From Nocardioides sp. (GTDB taxonomy: Bacteria > Actinomycetota > Actinomycetes > Propionibacteriales > Nocardioidaceae), in assembly GCF_030655615.1 (NCBI RefSeq), contig NZ_JAURVJ010000213.1, positions 17,036-81,035 on the forward strand: a stretch of 64,000 nt of DNA, given 5' to 3'. Below, piece after piece: positions 45,279 to 54,493 of the stretch (its first letter is position 1; every line of letters starts with the position of its first letter). The translations under genes were made by a program, and so were the position numbers. The notes beneath the pieces are model-generated. The model was not told the DNA's origin and did not search any database. It was given only the letters and a program-made list of their open reading frames with translations.

Positions 45279-45809
45279 ATGACAGGGACAGACACGAGCA
45301 CGCCCCGCGTGGGCATCGTGATGGGCTCCGACTCCGACTGGCCGGTGATGAAGGCAGCCGCCGCCGCGCTCGAGGAGTTCGGCGTGGCCCACGAGGCCGA
45401 CGTCGTCTCGGCGCACCGGATGCCCGAGGAGATGCTGGCCTACGGCAAGGACGCGGCCGGCCGGGGGCTGTCGGTCATCATCGCCGGCGCCGGGGGAGCG
45501 GCCCACCTGCCGGGCATGCTGGCCGCGGTCACGCCGCTGCCGGTGATCGGCGTCCCCGTGCCGCTCAAGACCCTCGACGGCCTCGACTCCCTGCTCTCGA
45601 TCGTGCAGATGCCGTCCGGCGTGCCGGTCGCGACCGTCGCCATCGGGGGCGCCCGCAACGCCGGGCTGCTCGCCGTGAGGATCCTCGCGGTCTCCGACCC
45701 CGAGCTGCGCGACCGGATGACCGCGTTCCAGGCGGACCTCAAGACGGCTGCGCAGGACAAGGGTGCGGCCGTGCGTGGGGACGTCGGTGGCCGCCGGCTC
45801 GGCTTCTAG
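45279..45809 (+). CDS. purE: N5-carboxyaminoimidazole ribonucleotide mutase
   Basis: PurE converts N5-CAIR to CAIR, following PurK. The product of about 176 residues has [27 protein letters not shown] and [16 protein letters not shown], the PurE active-site motifs. ATG 45279 ([12 protein letters not shown]) is taken rather than ATG 45258, which overlaps purK more. It ends within the start region of the next membrane protein gene. Confidence 0.94.
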   Translation: MTGTDTSTPRVGIVMGSDSDWPVMKAAAAALEEFGVAHEADVVSAHRMPEEMLAYGKDAAGRGLSVIIAGAGGAAHLPGMLAAVTPLPVIGVPVPLKTLDGLDSLLSIVQMPSGVPVATVAIGGARNAGLLAVRILAVSDPELRDRMTAFQADLKTAAQDKGAAVRGDVGGRRLGF

Positions 45810-46947
45810 CAGTCGCGCCCGGCTCGTCGGGCTCGACGTCGCGCGGTGCCTGGCGCTGCTCGGCATGATGGCGACGCACGTGCTCGCCGCCCGTACGCCC
45901 GACGGCGACCTGGCGACGTCGCACGTCATCGCGAGCGGGCGCGCGTCGGCGCTCTTCGCCGTCCTGGCCGGGGTGGCGATGGCGCTCGTCTCGGGCCGTC
46001 GTACGCCGGTGCGTGGCGGTGAGCGGGTGCGTGCCAGCCTGGCGCTGCTCGTCCGGGCCGTCGCGGTCGCGGCCCTCGGGCTGGTGCTCGGCGTGCTCGG
46101 CACCGGCATCGCGGTGATCCTCACCTACTACGCCGTGCTGTTCGTGCTGGGCCTGCCGTTCCTCGGCCTGACCTGGAAGCCGCTGCTCGCGCTCGCCGTC
46201 GGGTGGGCGGTCGTGGCCCCCGTCGTCAGCCGGCTGGTGGTCCCGGAGCTGCCGGCCCGCCAGTTCGAGAGCCCGCGGCCCGACCAGCTGGGCGACCCCG
46301 GGCGGCTGCTGTCGGAGCTGCTCCTCACCGGCTACTACCCGGCCGTCCCGTGGCTGACCTACCTCCTGCTGGGCCTGGCGATCGGCCGCCTCGACCTGCA
46401 GTCGCGCCGGGTCGCAGCCGGGCTCGCCGCCGGTGGGGCGGTCGTCGCGGTCGCGGCGACCCTCGTGTCCGACGCGCTGACGAGCAGCCGGTTCACGGCC
46501 GCCGAGCTCGACGCGATGGCGGGGGGCATGTACGGCCAGACGCCGGTCGAGGGCCCCGACTCCGGCTGGCGCTGGCTGACCGTGGTCGCCCCGCACTCGA
46601 CGACGCCGTTCGACCTGCTGCAGACCGCGGGCAGCGCCGCGGCCGTCATCGGGCTGTGCCTGCTGCTCGTCGCGTGGGTCTCCGACCTGTCACGCCACGG
46701 CGAGCGCGCGGTCCAGGTGCTGTTCGGGGCCGGCACGATGACGCTCACGCTCTACACCGTGCACCTGCTGATGAAGACCGAGCAGGTCTGGCCCGACGAC
46801 GTGCCGTCGTCCTACGTCTGGCACGTCGTCGTCGTGCTGTGGGTCGGCAGCGTCTACGCCGCCCTCCAGCGCCAGGGCCCGCTCGAGTGGGCGGTGGGCG
46901 TCGTCCCGCGCCGCATCCGCGGCCGCGCGGGAAGCGTCAGGAGATGA
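45787..46947 (+). CDS. Heparan-alpha-glucosaminide N-acetyltransferase-like membrane protein (DUF1624)
   Basis: The protein of about 386 residues has some ten hydrophobic helices. [24 protein letters not shown] at the N-terminus matches the DUF1624/HGSNAT signature with its conserved Asp and His. It probably transfers acyl groups across the membrane to a cell-surface glycan; substrate unknown. GTG 45787 has gggga 5 nt upstream and is preferred over the track GTG 45763. It overlaps the purE end by 23 bp and converges on the dioxygenase gene with an 11-bp overlap. Confidence 0.75.
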   Translation: MAAGSASSSRARLVGLDVARCLALLGMMATHVLAARTPDGDLATSHVIASGRASALFAVLAGVAMALVSGRRTPVRGGERVRASLALLVRAVAVAALGLVLGVLGTGIAVILTYYAVLFVLGLPFLGLTWKPLLALAVGWAVVAPVVSRLVVPELPARQFESPRPDQLGDPGRLLSELLLTGYYPAVPWLTYLLLGLAIGRLDLQSRRVAAGLAAGGAVVAVAATLVSDALTSSRFTAAELDAMAGGMYGQTPVEGPDSGWRWLTVVAPHSTTPFDLLQTAGSAAAVIGLCLLLVAWVSDLSRHGERAVQVLFGAGTMTLTLYTVHLLMKTEQVWPDDVPSSYVWHVVVVLWVGSVYAALQRQGPLEWAVGVVPRRIRGRAGSVRR

Positions 46948-47905
46948 GCTCGTCGATGCGCGAGTAGGCGGTGGCGTCGCCGCGCAGCACCCGGCTGGGG
47001 CGCCCGTCGATGCTCACCGGTACGTCGCCGGCGACGGTGATGCGACGCATCTCGCGGTAGTCGGTGCCGAAGTCGGCCACGGCGTAGTGCTGGGTGGCGC
47101 GGTTGTCCCACATCGCGACGTCGCCCGCCTGCCAGGTCCAACGGATCGTGTTCTCGAGCTTGGTGATCCGGTTCTGCAGCAGCTGGAAGATCGCGGTTGA
47201 CTCGGCGGCGTTGAGGCCGGTGAAGTTCTTGACGAAGTGGCCGAGCACGAACGACCGCTCGCCGGTCTCGGGGTGCACGCGCACGACGGGGTGCTCGGTC
47301 TCGAAGACCTGGGCGGCGAAGTCGGCGCGGGTGTAGTTGGCGTCGGGCTCGTCCGACTCCTCGTCGCGCTGCGCGTAGTCGTAGCTGTTGGTGTGGACGG
47401 CCCACAGGTCGTCGACGAGCGCCTTGAGCGAGGCCGGCAGCGCGTCGTACGCCGCGGCAGCGTTGGCCCAGACCGTGTTGCCGCCGAAGGGCGGGAGGGC
47501 GACGGCACGCAGCACGCTGATCGCCGGCACCCGGTCGACGAAGGTGACGTCGGTGTGCCAGGCGTTGGCGGCCATGCCCTTGTCGGCGGTGACCTTGAAG
47601 ACGCGGCCCGACCCGGTGTTGACCGTCGGGTGGGCGGTCGTGAGCGGACCCATCCGCTTGGCGAACGCCTCGTGGGTCTGGTCGTCGAGGTGGTGCTGGT
47701 CGCGGAAGAACACGACCTTGTGGCGGAGGAGGGCCGCGCGGACCGTCGCGACCGTCGCGTCGTCGAGGTCGCCGCTGAGGCGGACGCCGTCGATGCGGGC
47801 GCCGATGCGGCCACCGAGCTGCTGCACCTCGACACCGGTCGTGGTGGCGCCGGTGGGCGTGGTGGGGGTGGTCGTGAGGTCGGGACGCTCGAGGGTGCTG
47901 GTCAT
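46937..47905 (-). CDS. TauD/TfdA-family Fe(II)/2-oxoglutarate dioxygenase
   Basis: The 322-residue non-heme iron dioxygenase has the metal triad in WHTDVTF (HxD, about 118-120) and [11 protein letters not shown] (His), and the 2-oxoglutarate-binding Arg in YREMRRITV. It is related to TauD (taurine), AtsK (alkyl sulfates) and TfdA. ATG 47905 has a strong aggagg ribosome binding site. A LysR gene is immediately upstream, and an SsuD-like monooxygenase is 5 kb away. Organosulfur use is inferred from context; the exact substrate is unknown. Confidence 0.87.
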   Translation of the reverse strand: MTSTLERPDLTTTPTTPTGATTTGVEVQQLGGRIGARIDGVRLSGDLDDATVATVRAALLRHKVVFFRDQHHLDDQTHEAFAKRMGPLTTAHPTVNTGSGRVFKVTADKGMAANAWHTDVTFVDRVPAISVLRAVALPPFGGNTVWANAAAAYDALPASLKALVDDLWAVHTNSYDYAQRDEESDEPDANYTRADFAAQVFETEHPVVRVHPETGERSFVLGHFVKNFTGLNAAESTAIFQLLQNRITKLENTIRWTWQAGDVAMWDNRATQHYAVADFGTDYREMRRITVAGDVPVSIDGRPSRVLRGDATAYSRIDELIS

Positions 47906-48017
47906 CGGTCCTCCTGAAGTTGAAGCGCGAAACGCTAAGTCAGGTGAAACCATAGAGTTAGAAGTTCGACAACTCCAGTCCTCCAGGGCCCGGAGCGAGA
48001 CCAGTTCCGGGAAACAG

Positions 48018-48920
48018 CTATAGATCGTCTCTATGGTCAGCGGCGCCGACGATGCTGCGAGCCACGTCGAGCAGGCTCCGCCCGGCCTCGGTGAGCAGGT
48101 GCTCGCGCCACACCAGGTGGACCGCGGCCCGGCTGGGCGGGTCGAGCCGGGCCAGCCGCGCGCCCTTGGCGCCGGCGTCGGCGGCCATCGCCTCCGGGAG
48201 CAGCGCAGCGCCCGCGCCGGCCAGCACGAGCGGCACCAGGCTCGCGACGTGCGCGGTCTCGACGGCGACCACCCGGTCGAACCCGTCGGCCTCCAGCCGC
48301 TCGTCGAGCAGCGACCGCAGGGCCGTGCCCGGAGGCGTGCTGATCAGGCCGTGCCGCACGAGCTCGGCGGTGTCGGCGACCAGCCCGTGGTGCGGGCCGG
48401 TGCCCGGCGGCAGCACCGCGACCAGCTCGAGCTCGACCATCGCGAGGCTGGCGAGCGGCCGGCCCGGCGGCGTACCCGCGAGCAGGCCGAAGTCGACCTC
48501 GCCCGCACGGACCTGCTCGATGACGACGGTGCGGCTGGCCGGGTCGGTGATCTCGAGGCGCAGCCGGGGCCGCAGCTGGCGGAGCTCGCCGACCACGCGG
48601 ACCAGCGGGTCGAGGGCCCACACGGTGTTGGTGACGACGCGGACCAGCGCGAACCCGCTGTCACCGGCACCGCGGACGGCGACCTCGGCCCGGCCGAAGG
48701 CCCGGAGCGTACGGCGGGCCGGTCCGACGAGCGCCTGGCCGGCGGGCGTCAGCCGCACCCCGCGGCCGTGACGCTCGAAGAGCGTCTCGCCGAGCTCCTT
48801 CTCGAGCCCGCGCACCGCGTAGGACAGCGACGGCTGGGCGATGCTCAGGACCCGGGCGGCGTGGGTGAAGCTGCCGGCCTCGGCGATGGCGAGGAAGTAC
48901 TCGAGGTGCCGACGGTCCAC
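48018..48920 (-). CDS. LysR-type transcriptional regulator
   Basis: The 300-residue LTTR has an N-terminal winged helix ([44 protein letters not shown]) and a periplasmic-binding-like effector domain (about 90-295). It lies on the same strand as the dioxygenase gene and directly upstream of it, so it may control it. An ATAGA-N5-TCTAT inverted repeat (T-N11-A type) lies at the end of this gene, before the dioxygenase gene. Confidence 0.88.
   Translation of the reverse strand: MDRRHLEYFLAIAEAGSFTHAARVLSIAQPSLSYAVRGLEKELGETLFERHGRGVRLTPAGQALVGPARRTLRAFGRAEVAVRGAGDSGFALVRVVTNTVWALDPLVRVVGELRQLRPRLRLEITDPASRTVVIEQVRAGEVDFGLLAGTPPGRPLASLAMVELELVAVLPPGTGPHHGLVADTAELVRHGLISTPPGTALRSLLDERLEADGFDRVVAVETAHVASLVPLVLAGAGAALLPEAMAADAGAKGARLARLDPPSRAAVHLVWREHLLTEAGRSLLDVARSIVGAADHRDDL
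48019..48035. promoter_or_regulatory. Possible LysR-box (T-N11-A) overlapping the lysR 3' end
   Basis: tagatcgtctcta matches the T-N11-A pattern inside the inverted repeat atagatcgtctctat, 114 bp upstream of the dioxygenase ATG. Binding is inferred. Confidence 0.4.
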
Positions 48921-48959
48921 CTGCGGTAGTCAATCAGCCGCGCGGACCAGGCGGGGGAG

Positions 48960-49466
48960 TCAGGCGGGGTCGCCGCCCACGTCGACGGTGCGCGCGGTGG
49001 CCTGCGAGCGGTCGGCCAGGTCGATCCGGGTGCTCGCGCGCGGTCGTACGGCGCCGCGCACGCTGATCTCGACGAGCCCGGCGTCGAACTCGGCCGTCAC
49101 GTCGGCGGCCTCGGTGCCCTCGGGGAGGGCGATGACCCGGCGGAAGGTGCCGTAGAACCGCTCGCGGACGTAGAACTCGGTGCCGCCGTCGGGGTCGTCG
49201 GCGGCCCGGGTGCCCGAGACGGTGAGCGAGCCGTGGTGGAAGTCGATGTCGATCTCGGACGGGTCGACCCCGGCCAGCTCGATCCGGATCACCAGGTCGT
49301 CGCCGCGGGCGAGGATGTCGGTCGGCGGCACCCACGCCGAGGCGTGGGTGCGCTCGGAGACCTCGGCGCCGTGCTCGGTGCCGTGCACGCCGAGCGTGCG
49401 GAGCCGGCCGAGCTCGGTGACGAAGTCGGTGACGCCCTCGAAGGGGTTGCGTCGCTCTGTGGCCAC
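48960..49466 (-). CDS. Small heat shock protein Hsp20 / alpha-crystallin family
   Basis: The 168-residue holdase has an alpha-crystallin domain from about 52 to 140 (PPTDILARGDDLVIRIELAGVDPSEIDIDFHHGSLTVSGTR, then RERFYGTFRRVIALPEG) and the GLVEISV strand. The C-terminus lacks a clear I-x-I/V motif. It keeps unfolded proteins soluble. It is a single gene with ATG 49466. No HspR/CIRCE-type element was noticed in the 45-bp gap upstream, which is G-rich. Confidence 0.86.
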   Translation of the reverse strand: MATERRNPFEGVTDFVTELGRLRTLGVHGTEHGAEVSERTHASAWVPPTDILARGDDLVIRIELAGVDPSEIDIDFHHGSLTVSGTRAADDPDGGTEFYVRERFYGTFRRVIALPEGTEAADVTAEFDAGLVEISVRGAVRPRASTRIDLADRSQATARTVDVGGDPA

Positions 49467-49511
49467 GGTGGGCCTCCTGTCGTGCGGGCGGGATGGGGGT
49501 GGGGGTGGGGA

Positions 49512-50450
49512 TCAGTCGAGGTCGAGCGGCGTCATCAGGTCGACGCTGCGCAGGAACGCAGTGGCGACGGCCTTCTCGTCACGCCCGTCGGTGACCTGGG
49601 CGTTCATCGCGACCATGGCCTCCTCGGTGAGCGAGCGGTTGACGGTGCCGACGACGGTGAGGAACGCGTCCTTGTCGATGGAGTCGAGCTTGTCCTCGCC
49701 GACCACCATGACGACGTTCTGCGACCCGAAGAGCAGCTCGGGGTCGTCGAGCAGGCGGTAGTCGCCGTCCTCGAGCTGCGGGTCGGTGGTGAAGGCGTCG
49801 ACCGCGTCGACCTCGCCGTCGTCGAGGGCGTCGTACTGCGCGCCGAGGTCGAGGGGGACGAACGTGGTGTCGTCGAGGCCGTAGACGTCGGCCAGGCCGG
49901 TGAGGCCGAGCTGGAGGTCCTCGAACTCGGGACGGGCGCCGAACCGTACGGCGCCCTGGGCGGCGAGGTCCTCGATGGTCTCGAGATCGTTGTCCTGGGC
50001 GTAGGTCTCGGTGACCGCCACGGCGTCCTTGTTCTCGAACGGCGTCCTCTCGCTCATCACCATCTTCTGACCGGCGTAGAAGGCCTTGGCCTTGGCGTAG
50101 GTCGCGTCGGGGTCGAGCCCGGTGACCTCCTCGCCGGCGACGACCGAGAGCACGGTGCCGGTGTAGGCGACGTAACCGTCGATCTCGCCGTCCTTGAGGG
50201 CCTGGTCGAGGTCCTCGGCCGGACCGACGCCCTTGCGGAGGTCGACGGCGTAGCCGTTGACGGCCAGGGCCTGGCGCCAGAGCTCACCGAGGATCCGCGC
50301 CTCGGGGAACTCCTGGGTGCCGAGGGTGACCCGCAGCCCGGCGCCCTGCGGCTGCGACGAGGCGTCGCGCTCGTCGTTGGCGTCGCCGCAGGCCGCGAGC
50401 AGGCCGCAGCCGAGCAGGAGAGCGAGCAGGGCTCCGCCCGCGCGCCTCAC
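49512..50450 (-). CDS. Glycine-betaine-type substrate-binding lipoprotein (OpuAC family)
   Basis: The 312-residue lipoprotein has the lipobox LLAAC near residue 20 and an OpuAC/ProX-like domain (VTLGTQEFPEARILGELWRQAL ... VGPAEDLDQALKDGEIDGYVAYTGTVL ...). This family binds quaternary amines such as choline or betaine. The GTG at 50450 overlaps the BCCT carrier stop by 4 bp, and no ABC ATPase or permease genes are present. The binding protein is thus paired with a secondary carrier. Confidence 0.85.
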   Translation of the reverse strand: MRRAGGALLALLLGCGLLAACGDANDERDASSQPQGAGLRVTLGTQEFPEARILGELWRQALAVNGYAVDLRKGVGPAEDLDQALKDGEIDGYVAYTGTVLSVVAGEEVTGLDPDATYAKAKAFYAGQKMVMSERTPFENKDAVAVTETYAQDNDLETIEDLAAQGAVRFGARPEFEDLQLGLTGLADVYGLDDTTFVPLDLGAQYDALDDGEVDAVDAFTTDPQLEDGDYRLLDDPELLFGSQNVVMVVGEDKLDSIDKDAFLTVVGTVNRSLTEEAMVAMNAQVTDGRDEKAVATAFLRSVDLMTPLDLD

Positions 50451-52024
50451 GCGTCGCCCCCGGGGGCAGCGACGAGGACCTCGGGCCGCTCGTCGGCGTC
50501 CTTGCCGTCCTTGCCGGCCTGGGCGATCTCGCGGTGCTCCTCGCGGAGCGCCTTGACCCACGACCACGCGACGAGGACGAGCACCACGGCGAACGGCACC
50601 GACCCCAGCACGGCCGCCTGTTGCAGGGCGACCAGCCCGCCGACCAGCAGCATCGCGCAGGCGATGCCACCCATGAGGACGCCGAGGACGACGACGACGA
50701 TCTTGGACGGGGCGAGCGAGCCGCGGGAGGCCATCGTGGCCATCACGACGCTGGCGGCGTCGGCGCCACTGATGAAGAACAGGGCGATGAGCACGACGCA
50801 GAGGGCCGAGCTGATGACGGGCAGCGGCAGCGCGTCGAGGGCGGTGAAGAGCGACAGCTCGGGGGTCGCGAGCGACCCCAGGATGTCGGCCTTGCCGTCC
50901 TGCTGCAGCTGGATCCCGGTGCCGCCGACGACGGCGAACCACAGGAACCCGAAGCCCGTGGGGGCCGCGACGACGCCGATCACGAACTCACGGATGGTGC
51001 GGCCGCGCGAGATGCGGGCGACGAACATGCCGACGAACGGGGCCCACGAGGCCCACCAGGCCCAGTAGAAGATCGTCCAGCCGGCCATCCACTGCTCGTC
51101 GCCGACGCCGGTCTCGAGCGACATCGGGAAGACCTGCAGCACGTAGTCGCCGATCGACTCGATGCCGTTGGAGATGACCACGACGGTCGAGCCGCCGACG
51201 ACGAGGAAGAACAGGAACAGCCCGATCGTGGCGAAGGAGCCGAGGTTGGCCAGGAAGTTGATGCCCTTCTCGACACCCGAGGTCGCCGAGACGAGGAAGA
51301 GCCCGGTCACCGCGATGATGATGACGACCGCGACGGTGTTGGACTTGGGCACGTCGAAGAGGTACTCGAGGCCGCTGTTGAGCTGGAGGCCGTTGAGGCC
51401 GAGCGCGGTCGCGGTGCCGAAGAGGGTCGCGACGATGGCCAGCCCGTCGACGACGCGGCCGATCGGCTTGGTCGTGACGTCAGGTCCGAAGATCGGGGTC
51501 AGGGTCGCGCTGACCAGCGTGGGCAGGCCCTTGCGGAAGCTGAAGTAGGCCATGGCGCCGCCCATGACGGCGTACATCGCCCAGCCGTTGAAGCCCCAGT
51601 GGAAGTAGGTGTAGCGCAGCGCCGTGAGGGCGGCCTCCTCGCTCTGCGGCTCGGCGAGGCCGTGCGGCGGCGCGCTCCAGTGGGTCACCGGCTCGGCGAT
51701 CCCGTAGAACAGCAGCCCGGCGCCGAGGCCGGCGGCGAACATCATCGACACCCACGAGAAGGTGCCGAACTCCGGGCGCGAGTCGTCGGGCCCGAGGCGG
51801 GTCCTGCCCCACGGGTGGATGACGAGGAAGACGCACAGCGCCAGCGCGCCGAAGGCGAGCAGGATGAACGACCAGCCGAAGTTGCCGATGACGAAGTCGA
51901 GCGCGGTCTTCATGACGCTGCCGAGCGACTCCGGTGCGAACAGGCCCCACCCGACGAAGCCGGCGATGAGAACCGCCGAGCCCCAGAACACCCAGGGGTC
52001 GACGCCCTTGAACAGGCGGTTCAT
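50447..52024 (-). CDS. BCCT-family betaine/choline/carnitine transporter
   Basis: The 525-residue secondary carrier has about 12 helices. FYGIAEPVTHWSAPP, FHWGFNGWAMYAVMGGAMAYFSFRKG and FYWAWWASWAPFVGMFVARISRGRT are the BCCT signatures with the Trp box. It is energised by sodium or protons. Its C-terminal cytoplasmic segment (REEHREIAQAGKDGKDADERPEV) may sense osmotic state. ATG 52024 has gggaggc 3 nt upstream. The perfect palindrome tgtcacgtgaca is 27 bp upstream. Substrate is inferred from family and the OpuAC partner. Confidence 0.92.
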   Translation of the reverse strand: MNRLFKGVDPWVFWGSAVLIAGFVGWGLFAPESLGSVMKTALDFVIGNFGWSFILLAFGALALCVFLVIHPWGRTRLGPDDSRPEFGTFSWVSMMFAAGLGAGLLFYGIAEPVTHWSAPPHGLAEPQSEEAALTALRYTYFHWGFNGWAMYAVMGGAMAYFSFRKGLPTLVSATLTPIFGPDVTTKPIGRVVDGLAIVATLFGTATALGLNGLQLNSGLEYLFDVPKSNTVAVVIIIAVTGLFLVSATSGVEKGINFLANLGSFATIGLFLFFLVVGGSTVVVISNGIESIGDYVLQVFPMSLETGVGDEQWMAGWTIFYWAWWASWAPFVGMFVARISRGRTIREFVIGVVAAPTGFGFLWFAVVGGTGIQLQQDGKADILGSLATPELSLFTALDALPLPVISSALCVVLIALFFISGADAASVVMATMASRGSLAPSKIVVVVLGVLMGGIACAMLLVGGLVALQQAAVLGSVPFAVVLVLVAWSWVKALREEHREIAQAGKDGKDADERPEVLVAAPGGDA

Positions 52025-52050
52025 GCTGCCTCCCACATCGATCTGCACCA

Positions 52051-52062
52051 TGTCACGTGACA
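52051..52062. promoter_or_regulatory. Palindrome tgtcacgtgaca upstream of the BCCT gene
   Basis: A perfect 12-bp palindrome lies in the 144-bp gap between divergent genes. Its size and place fit a dimeric repressor site, possibly TetR/GntR-type. No regulator gene is adjacent. Confidence 0.5.
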
Positions 52063-52168
52063 AAGTGCGGGGACTGTATCGCAGACGGACGGGTCCTCGT
52101 ACCTGCGACCAGGACGGCGGCACCTGCGGCCGATCCCCGGTGCGGGGCGGTCCCGCGAGCATCGAGCC

Positions 52169-53251
52169 ATGACTGATCCGCAGACCGGACGGATGCGCTG
52201 GGCCGACGTCGCCAAGGGCGTCTGCATCGTCCTCGTCGTGCTGTGGCACGTCACGCGCAAGGACTACCTGCAGCTGCCGTGGGACCTCGGGGTGCCGGTG
52301 ACCGGCGCGTGGGGGCAGATCTCCGAGGTGCTGCTGCCGGTCCGGATGCCCTTGTTCTTCCTGATCTCGGGGCTGTTCGCGGCGCGCCAGCTCGACCGGC
52401 CGTGGGCGCGGGTGTGGTCGGGCCGGGTGGCGCCGGTGCTCTACCTGTTCGTTCTGTGGACGCTGGTCCACACAGTCGTCCTGCAGCTGACGCCGGGCTT
52501 CGACACCGCGGTCGCCGACGGCCCCCTCGACCTGCTGGTGCAGCTGACGGTCACGCCCGGCAACCTCTGGTACCTGCTGGCCCTGGCGGCGTACGTCGTC
52601 GTGGCGCGGGGCACGCGCCGGGTGCCGCACGGGGCCCTGGCGGCGGCGCTGCTGCTGAGCGCGGTGGCGGCGGCCGGCGTCGTACCGACCCCGGGCAACC
52701 GCTACGGGCTGCTCACCAACCTCGTCTGGTTCCTGCTCGGGACGCGGGTGCCGCGCCTGGGACCCGTGGTCGGACGGCTGACCCGGCCGCGTGCTCGGAC
52801 CGTCGTGGTGGCCGTGGCGGCGTTCGCGGTCGGTGCGGTCGCGTGGCAGGCCCTGGGTGCCGGCACCTGGTTCGGCGTCCGACCGGTGCTGGGGCTGCTC
52901 GGCATCGCCGCCGGGACCGCGGTCGCGTCGGTGGTCTCGCTCGTGCCGCGGTGGGGCGAGGTGCTCGCAGGGCTGGGGAGACAGACGCTGCCGGTCTACG
53001 TGCTGCACCTGCCTCTGGTGGCGCTGGTGCACCTCGGGTCCGCGCGCCTCGTGGGCGAGGGATCGTGGGCCGCGGGGTCGCTGCCGCTGGCGCTCGGCTA
53101 CCCGGTCGTGGTCTCGGTGGTCGTGGTGACCGCCTGCCTCACGCTGCACCGGCTGCTGGTCGCGGCCGGGGCGGGGTGGCTGTTCGTCGCGCCGTGGCTC
53201 ACCGCCCCGCAGCGGCAGCAGCGGCGAGCCGCTCGCGCACCAGCGGGATGA
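52169..53251 (+). CDS. Acyltransferase 3 family membrane protein (OafA-like)
   Basis: The 360-residue protein has 10 helices with RWADVAKGVCIVLVVLWHVTRKD at the N-terminus (active His in WHVTRKD) and LPVRMPLFFLISGLFAARQ, the acyltransferase-3 signatures. It probably O-acylates a surface glycan or peptidoglycan. ATG 52169 is divergent from the BCCT gene; the 3' end overlaps the convergent LLM gene by 53 bp. Confidence 0.86.
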   Translation: MTDPQTGRMRWADVAKGVCIVLVVLWHVTRKDYLQLPWDLGVPVTGAWGQISEVLLPVRMPLFFLISGLFAARQLDRPWARVWSGRVAPVLYLFVLWTLVHTVVLQLTPGFDTAVADGPLDLLVQLTVTPGNLWYLLALAAYVVVARGTRRVPHGALAAALLLSAVAAAGVVPTPGNRYGLLTNLVWFLLGTRVPRLGPVVGRLTRPRARTVVVAVAAFAVGAVAWQALGAGTWFGVRPVLGLLGIAAGTAVASVVSLVPRWGEVLAGLGRQTLPVYVLHLPLVALVHLGSARLVGEGSWAAGSLPLALGYPVVVSVVVVTACLTLHRLLVAAGAGWLFVAPWLTAPQRQQRRAARAPAG

Positions 53252-54347
53252 TGTAGCGACCTGTGTCGACCGCGCCGTCGAGGTCGCCGGCGCTCGGGAG
53301 GCTGACGATGTCGGCGCCGAGCCGGACGTAGGCCTCGATGGCGGTGGCGATCGTGTCGGGACTGCCGACGAGCAGCGACGAGGCGCCGCCGGCGCCAGCG
53401 ATGCTGCGCGGCATCCAGAGCGCGGTGTCGTGGTGCTCGCTCTGCTCGGCGATCTCCTGGAGCCGCACCGACCCGACGTTGGTGCGGGGCTCGCGCTTGG
53501 TGTCGTTGGTCGGCCAGAGCCTGCCGGCCGAGCGCTCGACCAGCCGCTCGGCCTTCCGCCAGGCGAGCTCGTCGGTCTCGGCCACGACCGGGCGGAAGGT
53601 GACCCAGAACCGGATCTCCGACGGGTCGCGGCCGGCCGCGGCGGCCAGGGTCCGGACCCGGTGGATCTGCTCGGCGGTCTCCTTGAGCGGCTCGCCCCAG
53701 AGCGTGAAGATGTCGGCGAGTCGCGACCCGACGTCGAACGCCTCGTCGGAGGCGCCGCCGATCGAGATGGGCAGCGGGCCGCCGGACAGCGGCTGCGAGC
53801 CGGGACCGAACTCCTCGAAGCGGTAGTGGTCGCCGTGGTGGGAGAACGGCGCGTCCTCGCGCCAGACGCGGCGCAGGATCTCGATGTACTCCGCCGAGCG
53901 CGCGTAGCGCTCGGACTTGGGCAGGTAGTCGCCCTGGCGCCGCTGCTCGGCGTCGCTGCCGCCGGAGATGACGTGGACGATCGTGCGCCCGCCGCTGAGG
54001 TGGTCGAGCGTCGTCAGCGCCTGGGCGGCGACGGTCGGGTGGCAGATGTTGGGGCGCAGCGCGACGATCGTCTTGAGCCGCTCGGTCCGGGCCAGCACCC
54101 GCGACGCGATGGAGAACGGGTCGGCGCCGTCGGAGCTGTAGCCCAGCAGCGTGTAGTCGAAGCCGTAGTCGTCGAGCGTGCGCGCGAAGCGGTCGGTCCG
54201 CGCCGGGTCGGTGCCCTTGCGGGCGCTGCCACCGCCCTTGGCCGTGATCGCCTGGAGGAACGAGTGCACGAACTCCACCTGACGGGCGGCGCTCGGCTCC
54301 GGGTCGGGAGTCGCGCTCGCGCGGTCCTCGCTGACGCTCGTGGTCAC
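53199..54347 (-). CDS. LLM-class flavin-dependent monooxygenase (SsuD/SfnG-like)
   Basis: The 382-residue TIM-barrel FMNH2-dependent monooxygenase has the family runs FVHSFLQAITAKGGGSARKG, LDHLSGGRTIVHVISGGSDAEQRRQGD and FWVTFRPVVAET. SsuD splits alkanesulfonates to aldehyde and sulfite; SfnG oxidises dimethyl sulfone. The sequence cannot separate them. The GTG at 54347 has gaggagc upstream. The FMN reductase partner (SsuE-like) is not adjacent. Confidence 0.87.
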   Translation of the reverse strand: MTTSVSEDRASATPDPEPSAARQVEFVHSFLQAITAKGGGSARKGTDPARTDRFARTLDDYGFDYTLLGYSSDGADPFSIASRVLARTERLKTIVALRPNICHPTVAAQALTTLDHLSGGRTIVHVISGGSDAEQRRQGDYLPKSERYARSAEYIEILRRVWREDAPFSHHGDHYRFEEFGPGSQPLSGGPLPISIGGASDEAFDVGSRLADIFTLWGEPLKETAEQIHRVRTLAAAAGRDPSEIRFWVTFRPVVAETDELAWRKAERLVERSAGRLWPTNDTKREPRTNVGSVRLQEIAEQSEHHDTALWMPRSIAGAGGASSLLVGSPDTIATAIEAYVRLGADIVSLPSAGDLDGAVDTGRYIIPLVRERLAAAAAAGR

Positions 54348-54493
54348 GTGCGGCTCCTCTGGTCGGCTCGTCCTCACGCTAGGGAGGCGCCGTCGGGCGG
54401 TCCAATAGGAACCCTCCATCGGTACGGATCACAGGAAACGATGCGTCCGCGTGGGGCGGGTCGGGTGTCCCCGGTCGGTGCCAGGGTGGGGCC

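Noticed and set aside
45763-45809. GTG 45763 as the start of the acyltransferase gene
   Set aside because: It would overlap purE more and lacks a ribosome binding site; GTG 45787 has gggga 5 nt upstream.
49467-49511. G-run gggggtgggggtgggg as a G-quadruplex regulator of hsp20
   Set aside because: The runs could form a quadruplex, but G tracts are common at this GC content and no other support exists.
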